Shown here: piece by piece, positions 48,787-58,676 of the stretch
Layout of the letters: the number at the start of each line of letters is the position of its first letter
Numbering within the stretch: the stretch's first letter is position 1
Origin: Bin87 sp965243255
Lineage (GTDB): Bacteria > Chloroflexota > Dehalococcoidia > Lucifugimonadales > UBA3495
DNA: 64,000 nt
Direction: 5' to 3'
NCBI GenBank assembly: GCA_965243255.1
Contig: CBDEUH010000004.1
Location: 496,001 to 560,000 of the forward strand
Translations under genes and position numbers: made by a program
The notes under the pieces: generated by a model
Databases searched by the model: none
Told to the model about the DNA's origin: nothing
The model's input: the letters and a program-made list of their open reading frames with translations, nothing else

Positions 48787-49455
48787 TCACTCCGGTGTGC
48801 TCCGGTCATCAAGCAGACCGTTCCGCACGGCCCAGACCACCATCTCCTGCTTCGTACCCACCCCCAACTTGACCTGTACGGTGTAGATGGCGTTCCTGAT
48901 GGTGACCGGCCTGACCCCCCTGGCCTCCGCAATGGCGACGTATGACATGCCTTGGGAGAAGGACACAAGTATCTCCTTCTCCCTGAGCGTCAGCTTACCC
49001 TCCTCCTCCACATTCGCCCCGGCGCGTATCTTGGTGAAGACCCGCCGCACTACCCCGGGCGGCACCAGCATCTCACCCGCAGCCACCACCTTCACCGTGT
49101 CCAGGAGCCGGTCCATTCCCGACACCTTCTGAAGGTAGCCGGTCGCCCCGGCGGCCACTGCCTCGATCACCGCGTCCTCCTCCGTCGAGGCGGTCAGCAT
49201 GATCACCCGCGTGTGGGGCGCAGTCTCCATGATCTCCCGGCAGGCCTCCACCCCGTCCTTGTTGGGCATCATGACGTCCATGACGATGACGTCGGGCGAC
49301 AGTTCGGCGGCAGCCCGCACCGCCTCCTCGCCATCCCTGGCCTGCCCGACCACCTCGAACTCCCCGGACCGCTCCAGCATCACCTGGAGACCTTCGAGCA
49401 CGATCGAATGGTCGTCGGCCAGCAGCACGCTGATGCGATCAGACCCAGTTGGCAA
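48787..49455 (-). CDS. NarL/FixJ-family response regulator
   Basis: 222 residues. Receiver domain 1-125 with ADD near 14, phospho-acceptor Asp in VIVMDVMMPNKDG, and a Lys in GYLQKVSG. LuxR-type helix-turn-helix at about 155-215 (LTLREKEILVSFSQGMSYVAIAEARGVRPVTIRNAIYTVQVKLG). It starts 1 bp after the kinase stop, so the pair is one operon. The neighbouring divergent surface-protein gene is a candidate target by position. Confidence 0.92.
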   Translation of the reverse strand: MPTGSDRISVLLADDHSIVLEGLQVMLERSGEFEVVGQARDGEEAVRAAAELSPDVIVMDVMMPNKDGVEACREIMETAPHTRVIMLTASTEEDAVIEAVAAGATGYLQKVSGMDRLLDTVKVVAAGEMLVPPGVVRRVFTKIRAGANVEEEGKLTLREKEILVSFSQGMSYVAIAEARGVRPVTIRNAIYTVQVKLGVGTKQEMVVWAVRNGLLDDRSTPE

Positions 49456-49456
49456 C

Positions 49457-50755
49457 CTACACCTCCCTTCCTATACGGGCCAGTTGCATCACGCAGGTGA
49501 CACTCGCGCCCCCATCCGGTCCCCGGGGCTCGACGATCAGCCGTCCGCCCAGACGCTCCGCGTAGGCGCGCATGTTGGCGAAGCCGCGGCCCCGTCCCTC
49601 GTAGTCGCCGGGAAGTCCCACCCCGTCATCCGACACCGACAGCCTGAGCTCATCCTCTCCGAAGTCGAGCCCGACCAGAACCCTGCCCGCCCCGGCATGG
49701 CGAAACGCGTTGGTCATCGCGTTGTGGGCTATGGAGAAGAGCAGGCTCCTGGCCTCGGTCGAAAGGGGCGGTTCGACGCCAGTCTGAGTCAGCTCGGCCG
49801 GCACCGACGTGACGGCCGTGAATGTCGAGACGTGGGAATCCAGCGTCCTCCCCAGTTCCCTGCCCTCGAAGATGCGGGCCACGTCTATCGGGTGTCTCAG
49901 CTGCCAGATGGCGGTCTTCGACAGCCGGGAGGTCGCATCCAGCCTGGCGGTCAGCTCCTCGTTGGCGTCGCCCGCAACCAGCTTCGCCGCGTCAATGCCC
50001 AGGCCGATCATGTAGGCGGACTGCGCCGTAGTGTCGTGAATGACCTGGGACAGCTCGATTCGCTCCCGTTGCAGCTCTCCCTCCCGCTCGACCGCCGCCC
50101 GCTCACGCTGTACCGCGCCCCTCCACCTGGTCCGCTCGAAACTGGAGATCACGTTGACCGATGCGGCCACAGCGTACATGACCACGATCCTGAAAATCAG
50201 GGGCTTCTCCTCCCGCGCCTCCACGTCGATTCCGTCACCCCAGGCCAGGCTTATGACCAGGTAGATGACTGCCACCATGCTCGCCCAGGCCATGTTGAGC
50301 CTGAAGGAGGTGAAGACCGCCGCGAACCCGGCCAGAGCCGGGTAGTACAGCAGGTAGAAGAAGTAGTGGCTGAAGCCTCCACCCAGCATGACGGCCCCTG
50401 AGACCACGGCAACATCCAGGACCATGTGCGCGAGAATCCACCGCCACGTAACGGTCCTGTTCGACGCGAGCCGGTAGTGCACGTATCCGTTGGCGGCAAC
50501 GTACAAAAGGAACAGCGCCGCATACGCGGCAAAGGACTCCGGCCCGAAGGGATACCGGTAGACCAGCAGCGCGAGGCAGGTAGCGGCCAGAGTCCAGCGA
50601 ATCCAGACCGTGGCTGTCGCCACGTATTTCAGCCCGTAGGGGTCTATATGGTCGGGCGGCCAGCCGCTCGGTCGAAGGACGCTGGCGGCTGTCTGGATTT
50701 GATGAAAACCCCGGCCCTGGCGGGCTTCCCGAAACATGTCCTCTCCCCAATGCAC
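49457..50755 (-). CDS. NarX-like sensor histidine kinase (HisKA_3)
   Basis: 432 residues. About five to six membrane helices span 50-195 (VWIRWTLAATCLALLVYRY, AYAALFLLYVAANGYVHYRL, ILAHMVLDVAVVSGAVML, FFYLLYYPALAGFAAVF, MAWASMVAVIYLVISLAW). The phospho-acceptor His is in LSQVIHDTTAQSAYMIGLG near 239. The HATPase domain has HNAMTNAFRHAG, DDGVGLPGDY and GRGFANMRAYAERLGG. No large periplasmic domain is present, so the signal may be in the membrane. It phosphorylates the NarL-like regulator encoded just downstream. Confidence 0.92.
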   Translation of the reverse strand: MHWGEDMFREARQGRGFHQIQTAASVLRPSGWPPDHIDPYGLKYVATATVWIRWTLAATCLALLVYRYPFGPESFAAYAALFLLYVAANGYVHYRLASNRTVTWRWILAHMVLDVAVVSGAVMLGGGFSHYFFYLLYYPALAGFAAVFTSFRLNMAWASMVAVIYLVISLAWGDGIDVEAREEKPLIFRIVVMYAVAASVNVISSFERTRWRGAVQRERAAVEREGELQRERIELSQVIHDTTAQSAYMIGLGIDAAKLVAGDANEELTARLDATSRLSKTAIWQLRHPIDVARIFEGRELGRTLDSHVSTFTAVTSVPAELTQTGVEPPLSTEARSLLFSIAHNAMTNAFRHAGAGRVLVGLDFGEDELRLSVSDDGVGLPGDYEGRGRGFANMRAYAERLGGRLIVEPRGPDGGASVTCVMQLARIGREV

Positions 50756-51044
50756 GTGAAAAACATGGAGCGTTTGGCGGCTCCAGTGTGGCTGGCTAAT
50801 AATCTACTCACCGGCTTTTGCGTCTGCAAGGGCAGTTTGTACCTGTCCAGGTCGCCGAAACACTCTTAGTCAGAGCAAACATTGTGCTTTCGAAAAAGGG
50901 TGAAAGAGCACTTACCGGAACCCCTGGAAATCGCTATTTTTTCGGCGTTTCTAGGCGTGCCACGACCAGCGGCATCACAGGTTGCCGGTTTACAGGCGGC
51001 CAGCGATTGTATACAGCCACGGGGTTCAGCCTGAAGGCAGAAGA
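50756..51044. other. Divergent intergenic region between kinase and surface-protein leader
   Basis: No convincing gene. It should contain the kinase promoter on the minus strand and the start of the surface-protein transcript, but no clear hexamer pair was picked out. Confidence 0.35.
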
Positions 51045-51239
51045 ATGCAAAACCGGTGCGAAAAAGACGCATTGGCCATGGCGGCGGACACCGCCGCGAT
51101 GACCGTGTTCGGGACCGCCTTCTACGGCGTGCCTGGCGCTAGCATTTTCATCCCCCCCCCCCCCCCCCGACTTTCACCCTCATCTAGCCTCGAATTCCGG
51201 GAGCCCGGCGCCCGTCAACTTCAGGAGGTTACGTCGTGA
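51045..51239 (+). CDS. Short frame containing the poly-C tract
   Basis: 64 codons. The poly-C run is read as five prolines. The stop TGA (51237-51239) overlaps the GTG of the next short frame as GTGA. With one C fewer, the frame would instead run to a TGA at 51310-51312, just before the surface-protein ATG; with one C more it would stop at 51185-51187. Only this arrangement supports it; the RBS is weak and the peptide matches nothing known. Confidence 0.3.
   Translation: MQNRCEKDALAMAADTAAMTVFGTAFYGVPGASIFIPPPPPRLSPSSSLEFREPGARQLQEVTS
51152..51168 (+). repeat. Homopolymer of 17 C
   Basis: Seventeen consecutive C about 145 bp before the surface-protein start. Tracts of this length are prone to slipped-strand length change and are classic phase-variation switches, though they are also prone to sequencing error. 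Confidence 0.9.
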
Positions 51240-51295
51240 GGCTTTCCCGTCCCACCCACAACATGAGCCGCTGTGGCTTTTTGTCATCCCCGTAG
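51236..51295 (+). CDS. Possible leader peptide before the surface protein
   Basis: 19 codons from GTG after the excellent RBS TCAGGAGGTTACGTC, ending TAG 18 bp before the surface-protein ATG. It is coupled to the upstream short frame by a GTGA overlap. It may serve only for translational coupling. Confidence 0.35.
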   Translation: MRLSRPTHNMSRCGFLSSP

Positions 51296-51313
51296 TCTGT
51301 GGAGAGACTTGAG

Positions 51314-54300
51314 ATGATCCCATTGGCAACAGGACTGTTGTCCAGAGTACTTCGATCCTACCGTGGTTTCGCGCGTCCCGCGCCGGGCATCGACGCTATC
51401 CACCCCGTGTTAAGGCGCCCGAAGCGCAGCACTCGTCGCGCGGCGATATCACTCGCGCTGCTGGCGGCCACCGCGCTGCTGTTCGCGCTCGGCTCTGACG
51501 CGGCCCGCGCGGCCACCACGAACCAGACCCTAGTCAGCAACCTTGGCCTCGGCAGTGCCTTCCTCACCGGCGACTGGGACTTCAGTCAGGCGTTCACCAC
51601 CGGAAGCCGTTCCGGGGGCTACGTGCTGCGCGCGGTGAAGATGGATTTCAGCGTGACCGCCGGCACGCAGCCCAGCTACTCGCTCGAACTCTGGTCGGTC
51701 AACAGCTCGGGACATCCGGACACGAAGCTGGCCACCTTCACCAATCCCTCCTCGCTGAGCAACGGCGACAACCAGTTCGACCTGGCCACGGCCTACAACC
51801 TCGAGCCGAGCACGACCTACGCGATCGTCTACGACCAGAGCGGCGATAACGCCCAGGTCAGGGCTCGCCAATCCTCCGCCAACCACGAAAACAACGCGCG
51901 GGCGGCGGGCTGGAGCATCGCCAATAACAACGTCGCCCGCGCTCAGAGCAGCACCGGCGGCTGGACCGCTAGCAACACTGCGCTCAGGATCGCGGTACTG
52001 GGCAGCGGTAAGGTCGGCTTCTCGGCCGACATACTGGTCGCGAACCAGCATGCGACCGGAAACCAGTCCAGAGACATCGTGGACGCCACGTTCGATCTGG
52101 CCCAGGCGTTCACCACAGGCGGCGACGGGCTCGGCTACCGGATGACCGCAGGCAAGCTCGCAATGCCCCTAGTAGGCTCAACGCCTCCGACCTTCACCGT
52201 GCAGCTCTGCACGGGCTCGGACTCCGACCCCAAGAGCAACTGCCTGGCCACCCTCTCCCCGCCCGCCTCGCTGGCCACCGGCCTCAACACGTTCAACGCT
52301 CCCGAGGGTGGCATCGAGCTCGACATCAACACGACCTACTACCTAGTGCTGACCACCACCGCGGCCGGCTCGGGCGGCGCCACCCGGATTGGCTCCAGGA
52401 GCAGTGACGCAGAGACGAACGGGGGCGTGGCGGACTGGAGCATCGCCAACGGCACTTTGACCAAGACTCACGGCACCACCACCTGGAGCAGCCAAAGCGA
52501 CTCGCTCGTGATCCATGTCGTGGGCCACGCGAACCCGGCGACGGTGGCCAACACCGGTCAGGCGGCCCAGCACACCGTCAACAGCAGCAAGATGTCGTTC
52601 GCCAGCGACAACGCCCAGGCCTTCACGACCGGCTCGCATGCCGAGGGCTACACGCTGACCCGGGTCGCCTTCGAGATCAGCGAGGTCGGCGACCAGAGCC
52701 CCTCGCAGACCAGCGTCGTCCAGATCCGCAAGCCGGGCTCGAACGGCCATCCCGGCGGCGACCTGGTCGGCACGCTGACGGCGGCCGCTGGCAACGCCGA
52801 CTTCGACAACACCTTCGACAGCTTCACCCATTCCGGCCTGACGCTGGACGCCAACACCAAGTACTTCGTCCTGATCGACGTGAGCGCCCAGACCGACGGC
52901 TGGCGCTACGTGCTCGAGTCGACCACCTCGGACGACGAGGACTCGGGCGCGGCGGCCGGCTGGAGCATCAACAACAAGCGCTACGCGCGCGCCTTCGGGA
53001 CCACCTCCTGGGCCTCGACCGACGAGAAGGACAGCGCCCTGCAGATCGCGGTCTTCGCCACGGAGAACGACACGACCGCGCCCTCGGCCGGAAGCGCGCT
53101 GTTCGACCGCTCGGCCAAGACGGTCGCGATCCACTTCGACGAGAACCTCAACACGACCGCCCCGGCCAACGCCCAGTTCGCGCTGCTGGACGCCGCGGAC
53201 ACGGTCGTGCAGAGCTCGGCCTCGGCCGTCTCGATCAGCGGCGAGGTAGTCACCGTGACCTTCGGCTCCGTGCCGGACAACGCCGCCAAGATCAAGTACA
53301 CCGTGCCCACAGCGGACCCACTCCAGGACGCTTCAGGCAACCAGGTCGCCGCCTTCACCCGGCAGCTCAGCGTCGTGGCCGTCAGCAACATCGGGCAGTC
53401 TCGGGATGCCTCCACCGGCTTCTCTTTCGACTTCGGACAGGCGTTCACCACGGGCGGCCTCTCCGGCGGCTACACGCTTACCTCGGTGGACATCCACTTC
53501 GCCGAGGTGAGAGGTACGCCCAGCTACACGGTGAGCATCCACAACGACGCCTCGGGCAGTCCCGGCGCCACGGTGGTGGGGACGCTGACCAAGCCGGACT
53601 CGCTGCGCGTCGGCGCCAACACCTTCCGGGCGTCCGGCGCGGCCCTCGCCCTGGCCGCAAACACCACCTATCACGTGGTGATCGACCTGGCGGGGTACAG
53701 CGAATCGGATCCCAGCTTAAGGCACGAGGTGGAGTGGACGACCTCGGGCGACGAGGATGCCGGGGCCGCCGCCGGCTGGAGCATCGCCGACAGCCTCCTA
53801 GTACGGACCTGGAGCAGCACCGCCTCGACATGGTCCACCCCCGACCCTTCGAGGGCCCTCGTGCTCTCGATTGCGATCGCCGAACTGAACGACAGGACCG
53901 CGCCCTCACTGGTCAGCGCCTTCCTCGACCGCTCGGCCAAGACAGTCGCGATCAGCTTCGACGAGAGCCTCAACACGACCGCCCCGGCCGACGCCCAGTT
54001 CGCCCTGCTGGACGCCTCCGACACGGTCGTGCAGAGCTCGGCCTCGGCCGTCTCGATCAGCGGCCAGGTTGTCACCGTGACCTTCAGTTCGATCAACGCC
54101 GCAAAGATCCGCTACACCGTGCCCTCCGCGAACCCGCTCCAAGACGCCGCGGGCAACCAGGTCGCCGCCTTCACCCGGCAGATCAGCGTCGTGGCCGTGA
54201 GCAGCATCGGCCAGTCCCAAGACGCCAACACCGCATTCTCCACCGACAACGCGCAGGCGTTCACCACGGGCAGCGACGCGGGCGGCTACACGCTGACCTC

Positions 54301-57277
54301 GGTGAATATCCAGTTCACCGCAGTGGGTAGTTCGCCCAGCTACACGGTGAGCATCCACAACGACGCCTCGGGCCACCCCGGCGCCACGGTGGTGGGGACG
54401 CTGACCAAGCCCGACTCCCTGATCGTGGGCAGCAACACCTTCACGGCCTCCGGCACAGGCCTCGCCCTGGCCGCCAACACCACCTACCACGTCGTGATCG
54501 ACTCGTCGACGAATGTCGTAGGCACCCAGATAGGGGTGACGAGTTCGGACAACGAGGATGCCGGGGCCGGCTCAGGCTGGAGCATCGCCAACGGTCTCAG
54601 GCACCGGGACTATAACTCCAACAGCGCGACCTGGACCCTGGACGCAAGTGTCATGCGCATCGCGATTGTGACTGCCGCCGTTGTGGATCGCACGGCGCCC
54701 TCAGTGGAGAGCGCCGTCATCGATCGCTCCGCCAAGACGGTCACGATCACCTTCGACGAGAACCTCAAGACCAGCGCCACACCGGCCGGAATTGCCTTCC
54801 AACTCGTGGTCGGCAACCAAAATGTTAGGGGTGGAGACTCTGTGACGATCAGCGGCAATGTGGTCACGCTGACCTTCACCGCCATCAACACCGGCGCGGA
54901 CAAAATCAGATACATTAAACCAAGCAGCAACCCGCTACAGGACGAGTCTGGCAACCAGGTGGCGACGTTCCTGAAGGCGTTCACCGTGGACACGACCGCG
55001 CCCACGGTCGAGGGCGCGCTCGCCGACCGTTCGAACAACACCGTCGCGATCCGCTTCGACGAGGACCTCAACACGACCGCCCCGGCGGGTGCCCAGTTCG
55101 AGCTGCTGGACGCCTCCGACACGGTCGTCCAGAGCAGCCCCACCTCCGCGGCGATCAGCGGCCAGCTGGTCACCGTGGGCTTCAGCTCTATCCCCTCCGG
55201 CGCCGCCAAGATCCGCTACACCAAGCCCAGCGCCAACCCGCTCCAGGACGCCGCGGGCAACGAGGTCGCGGCCTTCACCCAGCAGTTCAGCGTCGTGGCC
55301 GTCAGCAGCATCGGCCAGTCCCAAGACGCCAACACCGCATTCTCCACCGACAACGCGCAGGCGTTCACCACGGGCGGCGCCTCCGGCGGCTACAGGCTGA
55401 CCTCGGTGAACATCCAGTTCAACCAGATTGGTACAACGACGAGCTATACGGTGAGCATCCAGAACGACGCCTCGGGCCTCCCCAGCACCGTGGTCGGCAC
55501 GCTGACCAACCCGGCCTCGCTGAGCGTGGGGGCAATGACGTTCTGGGCCTCCGGCAGCGGCCTCGCACTGACCGCCAACACCACCTACCACGTCGTGATC
55601 GACTCGCCGATCAATGGCGTAAACACCCAGATAGGGGTCACGAACTCGGACAACGAGGATGCTGGGGCCGCCTCAGGCTGGAACATCGCCGACGGCTTGA
55701 GGGTCCGGGACTGGTTCGACACCACCTCGACATCCTCGTCATGGACCCTCTCGACGAACGCCATGCGCCTCTCGATTGCGATTGCCGGGAGCGACACCAC
55801 CGCGCCCACGGTCGAGAGCGCCACGGTCGCGGCCAACGGCACGACCCTGACCGCCCAGCTCAGCGAGACCGGCCTCCAGGGCGCGGTGGTCGCCTCCAAC
55901 TGGAGCTACACCGTGGCCGACGTCAACCGCGGCGCTCCCACCGTCCCGAGCAACGCCCTCAACAGCTCGGCCGGCACTATCACCTTCACCCTCTCCCCTG
56001 CAGTCACCCAGGGCCAGGTGGTCACGCTGAGCTACAACGGCGGCTCGGACACCAACCGCATCCGCGACGCGTCGGACAACAACCTGGCGGCATTCACGGG
56101 CCGCTCTGTGACCAACAACTCCACCCAGCAGGTTACCGCCACGCCGCCGCAGAACACGCCGACACCGCCGGCCAACACACCGCCGGCGCAGCCCCCAGGA
56201 ACGACCGGGGACACCGTGGTGGCCCAGACCGGCACGTACACCGTGCAGGTAATAGGCAGGACGGTGGCCGTTACCGGCGACGCCGGCAGCGCCGGTTCCC
56301 GGCTGACCCTGCCCACCGACGCGGCGCTGCGCAGCCTGAGCAAGCTGGAGTTTGAGGCGGTGGCTGCGCCGGACGACCCGCCGCCGGGCGGGTTCCGCAT
56401 AGCGGGCAGCCAGGCCATCGTTAACATCACGCTGCTGGATGCCAACGACAACCCCATCACCGGCCTGTCCAGCCCGGCGACGGTGTGTCTGCCGGTGAGC
56501 GGCGTGCTGCTGGCGGAAGCCGACGGCCGGCCCTTGTCCCTGCTCCACTACGACGCCACCGCCGGCTGGACCGAGCTGTCCGGCGCTGCGGTTCGGACCG
56601 TCAACGGGACCCGCCTGCTCTGCGCCCAGACCACCCGGTTCTCGCCCTTCGCCATCGCCTACCAACATATGACGGCTCCGGCCAACGTGATGGCATCCTC
56701 CGATACGCCGCGTACGTTGACGCTCACCTGGGATGGCGGGGAGAACGCTGATTACTACATCTTGGTTGCAGTGGACTTGGCTGAGTACGCTGCCGGCAAC
56801 CTCGTTTACGAAACGGCGTCCGCCACTGCTGTGGATACGACGGGAGATGTCTCTAACCTGACATCTGGGAAGCAGTATCTGGGGCTGGTATTCGCGGTGA
56901 AGGGTAGCGGCGCCGACCTAGAGTTACTGTACGCGGAAGCAACCCCGGCAGCGGTAACAATCCAATTGCCAGCCGTGCTGACGGCTCCGGCCAACGTGAT
57001 GGCATCCTCCGCTGCGCCGCGTACGTTGACGCTCACCTGGGACGGCGGGGAGAACGCTGATTACTACATCTTGGTTGCAGTGGACTTGGCTGAGTACGCT
57101 GCCGGCAACCTCGTTTACGAAACGACGTCCGCCACTGCTGTGGATACGACGGGAGATGTCCCTAACCTGACATCAGGGAAGCAGTATCTAGGGCTCGTAA
57201 TCGCGGTCAAGGGTAACGGCGCCGACCTAGAGTTGCTGTCCGCGGAAGCAACCCCGGCAGCGGTAACAGTCCAATAG
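51314..57277 (+). CDS. Giant secreted multidomain repeat protein (choice-of-anchor-like, SwmB-like and FN3-like domains)
   Basis: About 1987 residues. Signal peptide 1-66 with a long basic n-region, then SLALLAATALLFALG and cleavage after DAARA. The body has at least six beta-rich units (near 75, 245, 415, 690, 962, 1330) with AQAFTTG...GYTLTSV...NTTYHVVID...DAGAAAGWSI. These alternate with SwmB-like units beginning DxTAPxVxSA (586, 860, 1125, 1226, 1494). A TP-rich linker is at about 1613-1636. A module at 1658-1785 ends FSPFAIAY. Two nearly identical FN3-like units of 103 residues close it. No LPXTG or obvious membrane anchor is present. ATG 51314 follows GGAGAGACTTGAG. Likely an adhesin or S-layer-like protein. 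Confidence 0.8.
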   Translation: MIPLATGLLSRVLRSYRGFARPAPGIDAIHPVLRRPKRSTRRAAISLALLAATALLFALGSDAARAATTNQTLVSNLGLGSAFLTGDWDFSQAFTTGSRSGGYVLRAVKMDFSVTAGTQPSYSLELWSVNSSGHPDTKLATFTNPSSLSNGDNQFDLATAYNLEPSTTYAIVYDQSGDNAQVRARQSSANHENNARAAGWSIANNNVARAQSSTGGWTASNTALRIAVLGSGKVGFSADILVANQHATGNQSRDIVDATFDLAQAFTTGGDGLGYRMTAGKLAMPLVGSTPPTFTVQLCTGSDSDPKSNCLATLSPPASLATGLNTFNAPEGGIELDINTTYYLVLTTTAAGSGGATRIGSRSSDAETNGGVADWSIANGTLTKTHGTTTWSSQSDSLVIHVVGHANPATVANTGQAAQHTVNSSKMSFASDNAQAFTTGSHAEGYTLTRVAFEISEVGDQSPSQTSVVQIRKPGSNGHPGGDLVGTLTAAAGNADFDNTFDSFTHSGLTLDANTKYFVLIDVSAQTDGWRYVLESTTSDDEDSGAAAGWSINNKRYARAFGTTSWASTDEKDSALQIAVFATENDTTAPSAGSALFDRSAKTVAIHFDENLNTTAPANAQFALLDAADTVVQSSASAVSISGEVVTVTFGSVPDNAAKIKYTVPTADPLQDASGNQVAAFTRQLSVVAVSNIGQSRDASTGFSFDFGQAFTTGGLSGGYTLTSVDIHFAEVRGTPSYTVSIHNDASGSPGATVVGTLTKPDSLRVGANTFRASGAALALAANTTYHVVIDLAGYSESDPSLRHEVEWTTSGDEDAGAAAGWSIADSLLVRTWSSTASTWSTPDPSRALVLSIAIAELNDRTAPSLVSAFLDRSAKTVAISFDESLNTTAPADAQFALLDASDTVVQSSASAVSISGQVVTVTFSSINAAKIRYTVPSANPLQDAAGNQVAAFTRQISVVAVSSIGQSQDANTAFSTDNAQAFTTGSDAGGYTLTSVNIQFTAVGSSPSYTVSIHNDASGHPGATVVGTLTKPDSLIVGSNTFTASGTGLALAANTTYHVVIDSSTNVVGTQIGVTSSDNEDAGAGSGWSIANGLRHRDYNSNSATWTLDASVMRIAIVTAAVVDRTAPSVESAVIDRSAKTVTITFDENLKTSATPAGIAFQLVVGNQNVRGGDSVTISGNVVTLTFTAINTGADKIRYIKPSSNPLQDESGNQVATFLKAFTVDTTAPTVEGALADRSNNTVAIRFDEDLNTTAPAGAQFELLDASDTVVQSSPTSAAISGQLVTVGFSSIPSGAAKIRYTKPSANPLQDAAGNEVAAFTQQFSVVAVSSIGQSQDANTAFSTDNAQAFTTGGASGGYRLTSVNIQFNQIGTTTSYTVSIQNDASGLPSTVVGTLTNPASLSVGAMTFWASGSGLALTANTTYHVVIDSPINGVNTQIGVTNSDNEDAGAASGWNIADGLRVRDWFDTTSTSSSWTLSTNAMRLSIAIAGSDTTAPTVESATVAANGTTLTAQLSETGLQGAVVASNWSYTVADVNRGAPTVPSNALNSSAGTITFTLSPAVTQGQVVTLSYNGGSDTNRIRDASDNNLAAFTGRSVTNNSTQQVTATPPQNTPTPPANTPPAQPPGTTGDTVVAQTGTYTVQVIGRTVAVTGDAGSAGSRLTLPTDAALRSLSKLEFEAVAAPDDPPPGGFRIAGSQAIVNITLLDANDNPITGLSSPATVCLPVSGVLLAEADGRPLSLLHYDATAGWTELSGAAVRTVNGTRLLCAQTTRFSPFAIAYQHMTAPANVMASSDTPRTLTLTWDGGENADYYILVAVDLAEYAAGNLVYETASATAVDTTGDVSNLTSGKQYLGLVFAVKGSGADLELLYAEATPAAVTIQLPAVLTAPANVMASSAAPRTLTLTWDGGENADYYILVAVDLAEYAAGNLVYETTSATAVDTTGDVPNLTSGKQYLGLVIAVKGNGADLELLSAEATPAAVTVQ
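56671..57276 (+). repeat. 309-bp tandem duplication in the surface-protein gene
   Basis: Two consecutive copies start at 56671 and 56980 with the same GACGGCTCCGGCCAACGTGA. They differ by only scattered substitutions, so they encode two near-identical FN3-like units. This indicates recent unit duplication. Confidence 0.85.
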
Positions 57278-57279
57278 GA

Positions 57280-58101
57280 CTGCACAAGACCGCGCCCGTC
57301 GCCCCGAGCGACGGCGGCGTGGTGGCCGGCGTCGACACCTCCGTCACTGTTCCCGTCCCCGGCGGCGCCACCGTGACCGTTGAAGTGGACTCCGACGCCG
57401 GCAGCGCCGGTTCCCGGCTGACCCTGCCCGTGGACTCGGCCCTGAGCCGCCTGCGCAAGGTGGAGTTTGAGGCGGTGGCCGCGCCCGACGACCCGCCGCC
57501 GGGCGGCTTCCGCATCGCCGGCAGCCAGGCCATCGTCAGCATCACCCTGCTGGACGCAAACGACAACGCCATCACCGCGCTGTCCAGCCCGGCGACGGTG
57601 TGTCTGCCGGTGAGCGCCGCCCTGCTGACGGAAGCCGGCGACCGGCCCCTGTCGCTGCTCCACTACGACGCCAACGCCGGCTGGACCCAGCTGCCTGGCT
57701 CCGCGGTGCGGCTCGTCAACGGAACCCGCCTGCTTTACGCCCAGACCACCTGGTTCTCGCCCTTCGCCATCGCCTACCAAACCCCGCCTGTCACTCCGAG
57801 CGACGACGGTGACGAAAGGCCCAGCACCAATACGCCCTGCCCCGCCAACCGGCCCAGCCAGGGCTACCAGGGCGAGCTGGCGCGGAAAGACTACGGACGC
57901 ATCGGTTTCCAGGACTTCTTCACCGACGCGGAGGATGAGCGCTGGTTTGTCATCCGCAGCTACGACAGCAACGGCTACACTATCATTCGCGCCTACTCGG
58001 CCCAGGCCGACGACACCCTGAAGACGGTGGATGTCTCCACCGGCAACCTGTGCATGCGCCTGGTGCGCTCCCCCGGCGAAACCCAAGACCGCCCGCCGTA
58101 G
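57280..58101 (+). pseudogene. Frame-displaced continuation of the surface protein (module copy plus C-terminal domain)
   Basis: A 260-residue frame from GTG 57319, open back past 57280. It repeats the module seen before the FN3 units of the large gene: SAGSRLTLPVDSALSRLRKVEFEAVAAPDDPPPGGFRIAGSQ to FSPFAIAYQ. It then adds a new part (CPANRPSQGYQGELARKDYGRIGFQDFFTDAEDERWFVIRSYDSNGYTIIRAY). There is no RBS or signal peptide, and it follows the large gene's stop directly in another frame. A single indel near 57270 would fuse the two. Probably a broken C-terminal segment of the same protein. Confidence 0.6.
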
Positions 58102-58316
58102 GGCGGCGGGGAAGGCGCAAGGGCCGCCCACTACTGCGACGTGCAGCACCAGGAGAACGGCGAAACGACTTGGCAGGAACGAAGTTGCTAAGGGCGACCA
58201 AAACGGCCGTGACCGGGCTCATCGCCAGCACGGTGTACCACGTCCGCGCCCGGGCCCACAACGCCAAAGGTGAGGGTAGCCGGAGCAGGACTGCGAACGG
58301 CATCCCCGCCAGCTAG
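58102..58316 (+). pseudogene. Frameshifted remnant with FN3-like ending
   Basis: After the stop at 58101 the protein-like sequence continues in other frames: AAHYCDVQHQENGETTWQER, then KTAVTGLIASTVYHVRARAHNAKGEG, a typical fibronectin type III end. At least two further frame changes are needed, which indicates decay of the same surface-protein locus. Confidence 0.5.
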
Positions 58317-58344
58317 GCCAGCCGACGCCTGCGGGAGAGCAGTG

Positions 58345-58605
58345 ATGACTCCGCCGGAAGGCCAGGCCCTGTTGAGCGGCGTGTTCTGGCAGGAATCTCG
58401 CGGCAGAGACGGTTACTGGCGGGACTTCGAGGGTATCGGCCGGCCCGTGCTGTATTACCGACCGCGCGGCTGGGGTAGGACTGTGCGCGGCGCCGGTGCG
58501 GTCGTTCTGGCCGCCAGCGGCAATGCCGTCAGCTCCGGCCCTTACGACGCCGCAACGGCCTGCATCCTGGCGGTTGAGAACCTCCAGCCGCCGGCCTGTT
58601 GGTAG
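58345..58605 (+). CDS. Small hypothetical protein
   Basis: 86 residues from ATG 58345 after CGGGAGAGCAGTG. Composition includes FWQESRGRDGYWRDFEGIGRPVLYYRPRGWGR and ends ACILAVENLQPPACW. No family known. It follows the decayed surface-protein tail. Confidence 0.45.
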   Translation: MTPPEGQALLSGVFWQESRGRDGYWRDFEGIGRPVLYYRPRGWGRTVRGAGAVVLAASGNAVSSGPYDAATACILAVENLQPPACW

Positions 58606-58676
58606 CGTCGCAATCCACCAACAGGCGGCCATCTCGGTGTGAGTGCCACGTCGCCAATGGGAACCGGATGAGTTAG

